DNA of 64,000 bases from Curvularia sp. ZM96 (taxonomy: Eukaryota > Ascomycota > Dothideomycetes > Pleosporales > Pleosporaceae). Position 1 is the first letter of the stretch; every line of letters starts with the position of its first letter. The stretch is from positions 682,001 to 746,000 of the forward strand of contig JAJGBQ010000004.1 of the NCBI GenBank assembly GCA_022457065.1, in the 5' to 3' direction. The notes below the pieces were generated by a model. The model was not told the origin of the DNA. It saw only the letters and a list, made by a program, of their open reading frames with translations, and ran no database searches. Below, in pieces: positions 44,617-54,550 of the stretch. The translations under genes and the position numbers were made by a program.

Positions 44617-45087
44617 TTTGGCGACTACGGCTTTGTTGTGGTCGTGGACGCGGTCTGCGCTTGAGGGAAGGGCTGGCAAAAAGTTCGAGGCGCTACTATC
44701 GATACCAAAAAATATTCCCCACCGCCAAGCGGCAGTTCGCCTCATGGGCGCTAGTGCCCCATCCAGCCATCCGCCAACCAATGCATGCCGAGGGACCCTG
44801 AACTGGTGAACCCGAAAAATGGCTGTAGTTGTCACAACTATCTATCATTTAATGTTTCCTTAGCACTTATAGTTCTACTTTTAGTGTAACTGTAGTTGTC
44901 ACTGTTATATTATTTACTATATCTTTAGCACCTACAACTCAATTTTTAAAAGTAGCGGTAGTTGTCATAGCTAGTGTTGATTTCCCGACTTTACTGGTTG
45001 TGGGAGAGAGAACCTCTCGCCAACCATCTCCATCATGCAGATATTGCTGATTGCTATGCAACAGAATACGATTGATTTCCTACTTCT
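44617..45087. other. intergenic containing MITE-like copy 3
   Basis: 471 bp between NOG1 (5' end) and the 3' end of the DUF1989 gene; repeat copy 3 occupies 44802-45010. Confidence 0.55.
44802..45010. mobile_element. MITE-like element, copy 3
   Basis: About 209 bp. Starts ACTGGTGAACCCG and ends CCCGACTTTACTGGTTGTGGGAGAG; the inner 12 bases of both ends are inverted repeats. Three copies of the internal unit are seen, each with CTGTAGTTGTCAC or CGGTAGTTGTCATAG preceded by an A/T-rich CTACTTTTA or ATTTTTAAAAGTA word. Same orientation as the other copies. Confidence 0.6.
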
Positions 45088-45858
45088 TTAGTCTAGCACT
45101 TGAAAATGAGCATCTACGGGGTTCTTCCCATTTATGGTGAGAACATCCTGAGGACATGCACTCATCACCACGACAATGTCCCGCAACGCCTCCAGAACTA
45201 TATAGTCTCCTGGCTTCGTCTTTGGCTCCTCAAAACTCAGGCCCCGCTTTGCACCCTCGCCCTCTTGCGTAATAGGAATGTTCATGAACAAGTTGAAAGG
45301 ATCAGGCACTCTACCCCCCAGCTTTCCCTGCAGCATTTCTAGAGCCTCTTTCTCCTCAGCTGCCAGAGAAGAAGCAGTAGAAAGAGAATTCAAAGCGTCC
45401 CAGAAATTGTCAGTGCAGCTCTCGTGGTACCCGTTGACGCCTAGCTCACTGTATCGCCACCTATCGCACGCTGCAATCAACGTATCATGAATCCCCGGGC
45501 TTGTGTCCTCAACCAGCTTTACCATTGGCGCCCTTTTCTGGCTGACCATCACGTCGCCCACTGCAGGTGTGACTTTCAGCAGACTTGCGCGACAGTGGCA
45601 CATGGACATGTACTCGGGCGCACTGGCGGCGGCATTAGCAGCAGACGAGTACTTGGACGGCGAGTCAGCAGTCGCATTTGGATAAAGTGCCGCTTCAACT
45701 TTGGAAGATGCGGTTGTGAGAGTCGAAGAGGGAAGCGCGAGAGCCCAGGTATCAACTACTTGGTTGCCGTGTGTGTTTGTTATCTTTATCTTCTGACTGG
45801 CTTTGACGACAGTGGCTGCTCCACGGCGGGCGGGGACGGTTTGCATGGAAGAAGACAT
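45088..45858 (-). CDS. DUF1989 (urea carboxylase-associated family) protein
   Basis: Single exon, 256 aa, starting at ATG 45858. Features include VKASQKIKITNTHGNQVVDT, the Cys/His cluster YMSMCHCRASLL, PGIHDTLIAACDRWRYSELG followed by GYHESCTDNFWDAL, and the late FNLFMNIPI and KPGDYIVLEALRDIVVVMSA with CPQDVLTINGK. This is the DUF1989 family. In bacteria two DUF1989 proteins (CgdA/CgdB) form carboxyguanidine deiminase, working with guanidine/urea carboxylase; in fungi the role is not established. A related but truncated sequence is found at 63775-63954. All conserved blocks appear intact, so this copy is probably functional. MITE copy 3 lies 78 bp beyond the stop. Confidence 0.85.
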   Translation of the reverse strand: MSSSMQTVPARRGAATVVKASQKIKITNTHGNQVVDTWALALPSSTLTTASSKVEAALYPNATADSPSKYSSAANAAASAPEYMSMCHCRASLLKVTPAVGDVMVSQKRAPMVKLVEDTSPGIHDTLIAACDRWRYSELGVNGYHESCTDNFWDALNSLSTASSLAAEEKEALEMLQGKLGGRVPDPFNLFMNIPITQEGEGAKRGLSFEEPKTKPGDYIVLEALRDIVVVMSACPQDVLTINGKNPVDAHFQVLD

Positions 45859-46444
45859 AGTGGATGCTCAGTCTTGATTTCAGATTGAATTCTCTCGAAG
45901 AAAGGTCTTGGGGAGTTGTACAGAACGAGAGAGCCGTAGCATGGCAACGCCTCGGGATATACTTACACGCCTACCCCGCTTGTGCTATCATCTGATATGC
46001 CGTGGAACGGGAAGATAGAGAGACTAGGCCCACTGGATACTCCTTCATCCTCATATCAACGAAAGATAAGGGATCTTGTCATAGTTTTAAGCCACAGTGG
46101 CCCTTCTGCGTGTCAGTATCAGTGAAAAGCGCGCGCATCGTGTCTGAGTATTCAGCAAGAAGCTGGTCTTAGTAGCATCATGAGGCTTTTGACAATTATT
46201 CACACTGGGCGTATACATTGTATATGACGGACATGCGATTCTCTGGATGCAGTGTTGCTGGGATTTGGAGAGCGCAAGAAAGGCGTAAGAACGTCATGGC
46301 GGTACCCCATACTATCACGTGTTGAGGCCTAGGGCATCCACCGAACGGCCACCCTAGCATTCCCGACTCGCCGCAACCCAAATTATCCCCACCACAGCTC
46401 GACTCCTTTACCGCCAGTCCATACCATTCCGCCCAGTTTCCACC
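45859..46444. other. divergent intergenic, DUF1989 / GLO3
   Basis: 586 bp containing both promoters. No conserved frame. Confidence 0.5.
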
Positions 46445-48090
46445 ATGGCTGCTCTCGCGACCAAGACGCAGTCGCAAAACATCTTTGCCAAATTGAAGTC
46501 GAAGCCTGCAAACAAAGTATGTATTCACGCCAGCGCAGCGCTTCGAACGACACCTAATCCATGACTAGATATGCTTCGACTGCGGCGCAAAGAACCCAAC
46601 ATGGAGCTCTGTACCATTCGGTATTTACCTCTGTCTCGACTGTTCGTCTAACCACCGTAACATGGGTGTCCACATCTCGTTCGTTCGCTCCACCAACCTC
46701 GACAGTACGTGTTCCCCCTTGGGCCCTACGGGCGCACGAAGTAAGGATCTATATTGATAGAAGGACAGTTTGGCAATGGGATCAACTGCGTATCATGAAG
46801 GTTGGCGGTAACGAGAGCGCGACCAAGTACTTCCAATCGCATGGAGGCTCCGCTGCGCTTGCAAGCAAGGACCACAAGGCCAAATACACCAGCAATGCTG
46901 CCAACAAGTACAAAGAGGAGCTGGCTCGGCGCTGTGCTGCAGACGCCAAGTTGTAAGTGCAAGTTGGAAAGCCTAGCAGTACAACACTAATTCTTCTGTA
47001 CCAGGTATCCCAATGAAGTTGTAATCACCGATGTACCCGAACCTGGTAGCGATGGTACCAACACTCCTGCCGGCGAAGACGACGACTTCTTTTCCTCATG
47101 GGACAAGCCTACAATCAAGCGACCATCCAACCCACCCTCGCGTACGGGCACACCCAAGGCTGCTTCACCTTTCCTCAAGCCTGGTGCCAACGGAACTGAT
47201 CGCCCGAAATCGCCACTTGCTGGAAGTTCTGAGACCACCACGCCTGCAGCAAAGCCTGCAGCAGTACGAAAGACCACCGGGGGCGCTGCGCCAAAGAAGA
47301 ATATCCTGGGTGCAAAGAAGAAGGGTCTTGGTGCGAAAAAGGTGGTCGCTGCTGACGGCGGGCTCGATTTCGAAGAGGCGGAGCGAAAGGCTCGTGAAGA
47401 GGCAGAGCGCATCGAAAAGCTGGGCTACGATCCCGACGCTGAAGCTGCAGAAGTTGCTGCGGCTACCAAGTCTAAAGCCCCCGAAGCATCATCAATCATC
47501 TCCCCAACTCCTGTATCTCCACCACGTGGCGGCTTTGGTTCGACCTCGAAGCCTGAGCGCTCAAGCCAGGATATGGAGCGGCTAGGTATGGGCGTTCAGC
47601 GTCTTGGATTCGGACAAATAGGTGCTGCGAAGAAGCCTGTTGCCCAGAAGAAAATGGGAGGCTTCGGCAGCGTGGGCAAGCCAGCTCAAGATAACGATGA
47701 TGAGAAATATGCACGGGAGAAGTTTGGCACACAAAAGGGTATCTCGAGTGACGAATTCTTTGGCCGCAATGCGTACGACCCTGCAGCCACTGCTCAGGCG
47801 AAGGAGAGGTTATCAGGTAAGTCCACTCTGCAAGTGTGCACATTGAGGTTTTGTTTTCTAACCATCTTGCAGGTTTCGAAGGCGCAAGTGCGATCTCGTC
47901 AAACGCATACTTTGGCCGCCCTGAAGATGATGTTGTGGAAGAAGACTATGGCGACCTTGAAAGTGCCGCGAAAGACTTTGTCCGCAAGTTTGGTCTGACT
48001 GCTGGCGACGATCTCGAGAACCTGACCAACCTGCTCGGTGAAGGCGCCACAAGGCTACAAGGCGCAGTTCGAAACTACCTCAACTCGTAG
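46445..48090 (+). CDS. GLO3: ADP-ribosylation factor GTPase-activating protein, Glo3/ArfGAP2-3 type
   Basis: Five exons, 46445-46516, 46569-46704, 46769-46952, 47005-47816 and 47873-48090, give 473 aa. The ArfGAP zinc finger is CFDC...CLDC (Cys26, 29, 46, 49; spacing 2-16-2) with Arg54 in NHRNMGVHISFVRS as the arginine finger. The acceptor at 46768 was chosen over one at 46760 because it gives TNLDIWQWDQLRIMKVGGN, the family sequence. The rest carries the Glo3 regions: repeats with ERLGMGVQRLGFGQ, and ISSDEFFGRNAYDP, FEGASAISSNAYFGR, which form the C-terminal Glo3 motif, plus an amphipathic end. It stimulates Arf1 GTP hydrolysis in COPI vesicle traffic at the Golgi. Confidence 0.94.
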
Positions 48091-48439
48091 AACAAGTGAC
48101 AAAAGGGTCTAATTTAAGAATATAGTCTTGGCGCATGGAAGGAAACTTTGAAGGAAGGGTGACACTATGGAAGAGTTTACCTGGGTTCCCGAACCATGTG
48201 CATGTCGGTTTTCCGCGCTGAATACAGGTCTTGGTCAAAGGTGTTTTAGGAGTGCAGATAAAGGAAACTTTGGAACTTTGATTTGAACTTCAGTCGTCAC
48301 ATAGTCATGTTTTCATTGAGCACAACCGAGCAAAGGAAGACGAAAAAAGAGTCAAGAAAAACAACCCAGATCCGTCGTGTACATGCACATGGCTGCCTTG
48401 ACACCAGAACTCCGGCAGAACGCCATTGAATCAACGCAA
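48091..48439. other. convergent intergenic
   Basis: 349 bp between the 3' ends of GLO3 and the zinc-finger gene. Nothing recognised. Confidence 0.5.
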
Positions 48440-50287
48440 TCAATCATCTCTATCACCCCAAACATCCGCTTCCTCCCGTGCCACAGCATCCAAGTCAATA
48501 AACACTCCTTTTCCATTTTCTCTTGCTCCCTCTTCTTCGTCGTCACTGCCCTCACGTCCCTGCCGCGCTTCCTCACGACTCATAGAACCCCATCCTGCAT
48601 CTTCCTCATCGTCTTCTTCCTTCGGGAAAGCCGGTGACACGGGAACAAAATCGTCCATCAAGTTACTCGGTAGGCCAGCTGGGACTGGTCGTTTAGAGGC
48701 TGACGGGGGAGGAGAAGGTGTCAAGGGCATCATGGCCATCTCGGGCTGTCGGGAAAGCTGGGGTTCCTGGGGATCATGTTCATGAATTGGTGGTGTGGAA
48801 GCACGATCTTGATGCTGTACTGAGGGTTCGGCTTGCGTGGTGACGGGAACCCGGGATTCAGGTACCTTTCCTTGCTTGGACTGAGGGCGTTGTTCTTGTC
48901 TTGAAGTCGACGAAATGGCTGGCTGCGTGTTGGTCTCCTGGGTAGCTGGCAGCTTAGCATGGTGTTCTTGCTGCTGTTGCTGTGAGAAGGGGAAGATGGA
49001 GAAGAGACTAGAGCTCAGACTGTGTCGGTTGAGTCCACTGGGTCTCCGCTCCTTCTTCAACTCTTCTTGTCGCGGATTTGGCGCAGTTGGAGGTGGTGCC
49101 GAGACGGAATGCGAATGCGACGGAGTCCTTCTCACGGCCGCAGGGCTAGGTGGTTTGGCGATGGTCGTCTCAGGTAGAGTAGCCTCACACATCTCACAGG
49201 CTCTGAGATTAGGGTCATTGAGGAATGTGCAGCGCGGGCACTGCTTTTTGAGTTCTGGTGTTGATGGGCGTGGTGGTTCGGCTTCTTGGCCTGCTCGCTG
49301 TGGTCGAGGTGGTTGACGGGGTGGTGCTGGCTCAGATTCGTTGGGCATCTGATACCCTGCGCTATATTTTCGTCTCGCCTTTGAGTTGGACGGTACTGCA
49401 TCCGGCCTTCTGTCCCGGGAAGCACTCGCACTTGCGCCAACATTTGGATTCGGATCAACTGAGATCACAACCTGCACATCTCTGTTCGTTCCGCACTTCA
49501 TACACTGACATTGTCTTGTGACAGTCTTCGTGTATGTATCCGTAACTTCAGCAGGTGCGTCGAACCTGATCTCGAATTTTCCAGGCGCTCCAAAACCTAC
49601 AACACCCTGACCCTGCTGTTGCCGGCTCTTCGCGTTCGTGTAGCCTGCTCCTTTTGCAATGATGGGAATAATTGGATCCACATTTCCGAACACAAGATGC
49701 TCTACATCTGGCAGTAGCATCAAGTTCCCGCTGCTCTTGATGTGGCGGTCAACTTCATCGCGCAATTGGAACTCATCCAAAGAGTGCAGAACTTTGAAGT
49801 ACTTGTGGAACATGTCGCCGTACCATTGTCGAACCTGGACGCCCTGCTGCAACAACTCTTTTCCAATAGTTCGCGGTGCAGGGCTGGGCCACAGTGCATC
49901 AATCAAATGTTTTTCCTTCAAAGCCTTGCGTACCATGAGATCCAGTCTGGCGCATTCGTACAGCTTCTTCTCCAGTCTTTCATGCACCTTGTAGGTAGCA
50001 AAGCGAATCACTATGCCCCTCACAAATCCAGCGTCTAGATTCCATTTTCGCGTAAAATAATCCAAGGACTCTAAATCTTTCTGCGACTGTGCGCGGGCAG
50101 GTCGAATCTCGTATGGTCTGAGGTCATGACCCATACTCATCCATCGTTCGGCTTGGTGCGGGACAGCGGTAGCTGTGGACCAGAAAGATCGAATAGGATA
50201 GTATTCGGCCTTGAAATAGTTATAAATGAAGTCCAAAAAGTCCGCTTCTGTAAGTGGTAGTGCTGCGTGACCACGGGGGAAATCCAT
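48440..50287 (-). CDS. RanBP2/NZF-type zinc-finger protein
   Basis: Single exon, 615 aa. The N-terminal ~270 residues are a folded helical region (ADFLDFIYNYFKAEYYPIRS, YFTRKWNLDAGFVRGIVIRF, QWYGDMFHKYFKVLHSLDEF) not known to me. A CQCMKC pair occurs near 280. The zinc finger CPRCTFLNDPNLRACEMC (Cys350, 353, 364, 367; spacing 2-10-2) has the Thr-Phe pair that in Npl4-type NZF fingers binds ubiquitin, although the usual Trp before the first Cys is replaced by Gln. The C-terminal 230 residues are disordered (Pro, Ser, Gln, acidic). A ubiquitin-binding scaffold role is plausible but not established. Gene and 3' neighbour GLO3 converge. Confidence 0.75.
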   Translation of the reverse strand: MDFPRGHAALPLTEADFLDFIYNYFKAEYYPIRSFWSTATAVPHQAERWMSMGHDLRPYEIRPARAQSQKDLESLDYFTRKWNLDAGFVRGIVIRFATYKVHERLEKKLYECARLDLMVRKALKEKHLIDALWPSPAPRTIGKELLQQGVQVRQWYGDMFHKYFKVLHSLDEFQLRDEVDRHIKSSGNLMLLPDVEHLVFGNVDPIIPIIAKGAGYTNAKSRQQQGQGVVGFGAPGKFEIRFDAPAEVTDTYTKTVTRQCQCMKCGTNRDVQVVISVDPNPNVGASASASRDRRPDAVPSNSKARRKYSAGYQMPNESEPAPPRQPPRPQRAGQEAEPPRPSTPELKKQCPRCTFLNDPNLRACEMCEATLPETTIAKPPSPAAVRRTPSHSHSVSAPPPTAPNPRQEELKKERRPSGLNRHSLSSSLFSIFPFSQQQQQEHHAKLPATQETNTQPAISSTSRQEQRPQSKQGKVPESRVPVTTQAEPSVQHQDRASTPPIHEHDPQEPQLSRQPEMAMMPLTPSPPPSASKRPVPAGLPSNLMDDFVPVSPAFPKEEDDEEDAGWGSMSREEARQGREGSDDEEEGARENGKGVFIDLDAVAREEADVWGDRDD

Positions 50288-51426
50288 ATTGGAGGTTAAC
50301 GATCCAGTAGGTGGCGACCCAGACTATGTGAACAATGTTGCTGCCTGGACGGGATGAAGAAGAGAACACGCAAACCAGACGCACGAGTCGACAAGAGTGA
50401 CGATGCTTATTTACGCCTGCGCCACAGCATGTGATGTAGTATTTACTGGAAGTGCTGCAAATGCTGCGTTGCCAATTGTGTTCTTGTGACGGGTTTCTTT
50501 GGAAGTACGTCATCGGTGTGGCGGTGGCTGTGCTAGATACTTCCAAAGATCAGGCGCGTCGGGTCTTTGACCCTCGGCAACAACGACTGTCAATCAGAGC
50601 ATGTCAGTTCGGTTTTTTCATGCTGTATTTGTCACGTGTCTCCCAAACATTGGAGCATGAAGGCAAAATACTACATTGTGTGCTGAGAGCATCTTAGTGG
50701 AAACTGAATAGCAACCAACCTGCCAGAGACTCATCATCTCCACACTCTCGCGCCAGCGATGAATAGTTCCAAATCCAGTCTCTAACGTCACAGAAGCATT
50801 TTATGCTGAAGGAGTTTTGTGGATAACTGAAAATGTGAGGCGTAGTACCCGCTATGCATCTGTCAAGTGACAGAACGCCTTCATCGAACGGGACGAAGTG
50901 ACGGCTGAGTGACAGGGCCTCGAGGACGCATCAAATCGGATATTATCCCGCTATTTTTCAATACTTTCTACATCGAAAGGTGTCTGCATGAGGGCTTGAT
51001 CAAGCGTCGTGCAAGCGCAGTTGATAGTAAGGGGTCAGCAAGGGATTTCTTTGTTCAGACATATCTCACAGCTCGGGGAGCCCGATTGACCAATCACAAC
51101 CCTTCCAAATATCAAAAAATCTAGGAATTATGTGCCCGCCTCGCCCTTTCCCGATATCCTAGTGTTTATCGATGTTGAGCCGTGTCTCCACGATGCGGGG
51201 GCCGCGATGGCCAGACGCTGAGATCTCGGCTACTCCACGTTGTTTTTCTGCGAGCACATCGGCACCCGTAGCTCATACGGGCGCATAATAAGGAAGGGCG
51301 AGACAAGTGAGGGCTAGACCCGGCAAAAAGACCGTCTTTAAACATAGATCGGTTCCTTATATTGGTTACGCAGTCTCGTGTAACCGTCTCCACTATCGAC
51401 TGAGGCATTCCTGCCCCTTTTGTATA
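50288..51426. other. divergent intergenic, 1.1 kb
   Basis: Promoters of the zinc-finger and PAN-like genes. Small frames only; no repeat seen. Confidence 0.5.
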
Positions 51427-52465
51427 ATGGTGTCTTCAAAAGCTTCAACTAAATCCTTCGTTCAAGAGTCACCTACGGAGCCATGTGGGTGTGGGAAGTC
51501 TGTGTCTTCGAAAGCGTCAACCAAATCCTTCATTAAACAGTCCCCAGCCGAGCCATGCGGAAAGTCCGTTAGATCAGCAGAAGGCCTACAAATTGCAGAG
51601 CCAGAGACTTACCCGGAGGCGGTTCATCGATATACTCCGACCCGCGACACGAAATTGCCACAGCTGCATGATCATTCTTGTCCTGATGAGGAGGCATCGA
51701 TATACACTCGGTTATCGCAAGAGCGCATATCCTTTCGTCTTGGTCCAGGGAGTGATCAATCTGGATGTGGGACAACTCTCGAAGTCCCCCCGGATCTGGT
51801 GAAGAGGTTCTTTGATCATCGCCGGCGAAGGTTCGGTTTTATCATTGTCTTTACGCTGTTCATACTCGGCGCGGTTATTGGCGCCAGTATAGGAGGTTCT
51901 GTGTATGTGCAAGACAGAGCTCAAAAGTATGTAGGCCTTGCTGTGTTTTGTATATTGTCTTGTCATTCGCCTGACTTTTAGTAGAGCCATGGCCGCCGCA
52001 GCCGGCAAAACAGAACAGACTTCAGCACCGAACACCACGGCCACATCTGTTGAAGCTCCTGACGAAAGCCAGGATTCTAGCGGGGTGTATACGGCACGAC
52101 CCTTTGGCGCTATTCAATCGATCAACACAACATGTCCGTCGACGACACTCGTTTCCAGTCAACTCGAAGGAAAGACGACTAATATCAGTGGCCGGTATAC
52201 CTACAGCTGCCTCGACAGTACCAACATACTGGACGGATCCGATCTCATGTCATTCACCGCATACACTCTCGAGCAATGTGTCGACGCTTGCAGCCAATAC
52301 AGTGCCATGGGCAACAAGAACGAGACTTGCAAGGCAGTGGTGATAAACTCACAATTTCGACAAAGTTATGAAACTGGAAATGGGGCAAATTGCTGGCTCA
52401 AGGGTACAGCGGAGAATGCTAGCATAGGGAAAACGGGGTATACAGCGGCGATACTGCGTGCGTAG
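51427..52465 (+). CDS. type II membrane protein with a C-terminal PAN/apple-like domain
   Basis: Exons 51427-51926 and 51982-52465 with a 55-nt intron give 327 aa. The N-terminal cytosolic part carries a tandem duplication (separate entry). One transmembrane helix lies at about 141-163 (FGFIIVFTLFILGAVIGASI) after the basic FFDHRRRRFG, so the C-terminus is probably outside. The exterior has a Ser/Thr-rich linker, then YTYSCLDSTNILDG, YTLEQCVDACSQYSAMG, TCKAVVINSQF and NCWLKGTAENASIG, matching the Cys order of PAN/apple-like modules in the 39960-41534 protein but with opposite membrane topology. No function assigned. Confidence 0.75.
51433..51570. repeat. in-frame tandem duplication (72 + 66 bp)
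   Basis: Units 51433-51504 and 51505-51570 encode SSKASTKSFVQESPTEPCGC-GKSV and SSKASTKSFIKQSPAEPCGKSV. The second lacks two codons. Most differences are third-base or conservative, so the duplication is recognisable but not recent. Confidence 0.8.
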
Positions 52466-53272
52466 TAGGATGTCGGGATCACCGAATGAAGCAAATCAGG
52501 TAACAGGCGGATATCCTGTATTCTTCTTCTGTACAAACAGCGTATCACATTTCGGTGTCTTATCTTCGTTGATGTTTGTGTAGCATATTTTGTTGGATTG
52601 TATTCATACATTTGCGGAAGTGAGTAAGTATGTTGAGTTATTATTTAGTTGTGGACTTAAGGCACATACACCGCCACCCTCTGTAATGCATCATCCCAAT
52701 ATTATCAAGGACTGATGGAATGTGCCTCTTTGTTCCGCCGCGTTGACAACAATAATGCGTCATATAAACTCCTCGTGTCAAACAACATTGCAATACCGAT
52801 GCTCTGTTAGTGCTACATACCTCGTAGCGTCGTGCAGTCCGCTAATATTGACAATAAGCTCACAGAAACAACAAGACAATGTAGGCATGATCTGGTAGAT
52901 TGACCCAAAGCACGGCACCATGGTTGAGATTTGTGGCTTCATGCAAATGAAAGTTAAGAATACAGAGACTCCCATAACCAGCATCTACAGACCCGCATCT
53001 GCTAAGAGGAAGCGTAAGCAGGTTGAGTTTGCTGACAGGGCTGGAACAGACAACGCCATAGTGGATAGGAGAACTTGAGTCTGTATACTACCCTAGATCT
53101 CGACTATACTATCTCATTAGAAAACCGAGTTGTTCGCCGGCTCGTTTGCTTGTCATGATGTTTGCTGTTCTCCCGCCGAAGTGTTGCAGTCGCTCCGCGA
53201 CCCTACTGGAGCAAAAAAGTAATCGTTCACCACCACCCCTCTCCCAGCACTCTACAACGCCAAAAAAGATGA
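52466..53272. other. intergenic, 0.8 kb
   Basis: Between the PAN-like gene and tRNA-Glu. The last bases (53262-53267, six A) are the T-run terminator of the tRNA on the other strand. Nothing else recognised. Confidence 0.5.
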
Positions 53273-53370
53273 TTCCGACACCGGGAATCGAACCCGGGCC
53301 TTGCCGGCACTGTACAGTGAACTGACTCTGCGATGAGAGCGGCAAATCCTAGCCACTAGACCATATCGGA
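53273..53370 (-). tRNA. tRNA-Glu (anticodon CTC) with a 26-nt intron
   Basis: On the minus strand the sequence starts TCCGATATGGTCTAGTGG and ends GGTTCGATTCCCGGTGTCGG-A-A. The 7-bp acceptor stem TCCGATA/TGTCGGA pairs (one G-T), the D arm carries the A box TGGTCTAGTGG and the T arm the B box GGTTCGATTCC. The anticodon stem TGCCG/CGGCA encloses a loop with CTC at 53337-53335; 26 nt after position 37 (53333-53308) are a canonical-position intron. Removing them leaves 72 nt, normal for tRNA-Glu. A T6 terminator follows. The pol III gene reads GAG codons. Confidence 0.93.
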
Positions 53371-54431
53371 TGTTGTTTGATTGATGGAAGATTTTCACAT
53401 CCATTAACTTATAAATATGAACATAAAAACTACCACGCGCGCGACGTTGAAGACTACACTCAAGCGTTGATTTAAAAATTCTGTCTCTGAGTTTTCACTA
53501 AGTTCCACATCGGTGTATTGGTGGGGCCGTAGCGGGAATCTCTCTTATCATAGACTGACCCCACTTTCGAAAATTTCTGAACAAGCATCGTTGAAAAACA
53601 TCCGTGTATAGAATTGCACCTTACTTTGTATGCTCAGGTGAGATGTATTGTCTGAAAAAAGGTGGGTACCAATACATTCTGTTGTGTATGGCGATGGTGC
53701 TTGTGCAAGGTTGTTTTCAGCAATCTCCATGCACGTCTTGATGTGCTTGGCGAATTGCCAAAGATAACACTTCGCTGTTACTACCGCCCATGCTAGGCGG
53801 CCCTTTTTTTTCTGTCTTTTCCTGCGTGTCCGTGTTCAAGACTTCGAGTCTCGAATTTCCTTGTTCCGAACTCAACTTTATGAATGTGCATGTCAAAAAG
53901 ATCCTTGCAGTGTTTAGCACAAGGATGGAGAAAATAACAACTCGACGCTCCATCTGGATAACAAGTCCGTCTACATGAGAAAAAGACACTGTCACGGGAC
54001 ACAAAACAAGGGGAAGGACCGGAGAGATACTCTGAAGGGAATGGGCATCTGGCGATAGAGACAGAAGAAAGTGACTTCCATGTAACAGCTTTTCAGGTGG
54101 ATGTGACGAAAGAAATATACGGGCACTCATCCATCCGCTAGATGACATATGCTGTGTCCCAAATCTCACAAATTATTGATTGAATTCAGTAATGCAGAAG
54201 AAACAAGCCGAGTCAGTGTAGGGCCCATCGTGTGGGCCGGCATGAGACCGAAAAAGGCGGCGTTGGTTGTGCTGTGCAACACTCGTAGAGGGAATAATGT
54301 TCCTAATTTGTGAAACAAAAAATCAAACAAACAAACAGCAGAAGTAAAGGATACGAGAGCTGATACTAAGTTGCATAAGGGGACTGGGTAATGCATGCAA
54401 AAATGAAATTAGTAGCAAAAGCAAAACAAAA
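53371..54431. other. intergenic, 1.1 kb
   Basis: Between the two pol III genes. A minus frame of 150 codons (53717-54169) has no motif and is not called. The 54428-54432 A-run is the terminator of the 5S gene. Confidence 0.5.
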
Positions 54432-54550
54432 ACATACGACAGCGGGGATTCGCCGGTGGTCTCCCACCCGACTACTAGTCCGCCGATAAACTGCTTAAGT
54501 ACAAATGATCGGACGGGGATTTCTGCTCTCAGTTTTCAATGGTCGTATGT
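54432..54550 (-). rRNA. 5S ribosomal RNA gene (divergent)
   Basis: 119 nt on the minus strand. Helix I is perfect: ACATACGAC at the start pairs with GTCGTATGT at the end. The internal control element GTACTTAAGC and the 3' block GTAGTCGGGTGGGAGACCAC, GGCGAATCCC match fungal 5S. Helix II pairs AAACTG (nt 16-21) with CAGTTT (58-63), helix III AAAT (29-32) with ATTT (45-48), both unlike the common Pezizomycotina sequence yet complementary. A T5 terminator follows. In these fungi 5S genes are scattered, not in the rDNA unit. Confidence 0.85.

Noticed and set aside
53717..54169. 150-codon minus frame between the tRNA and 5S genes
   Set aside because: No motif and no plausible start context; likely chance.
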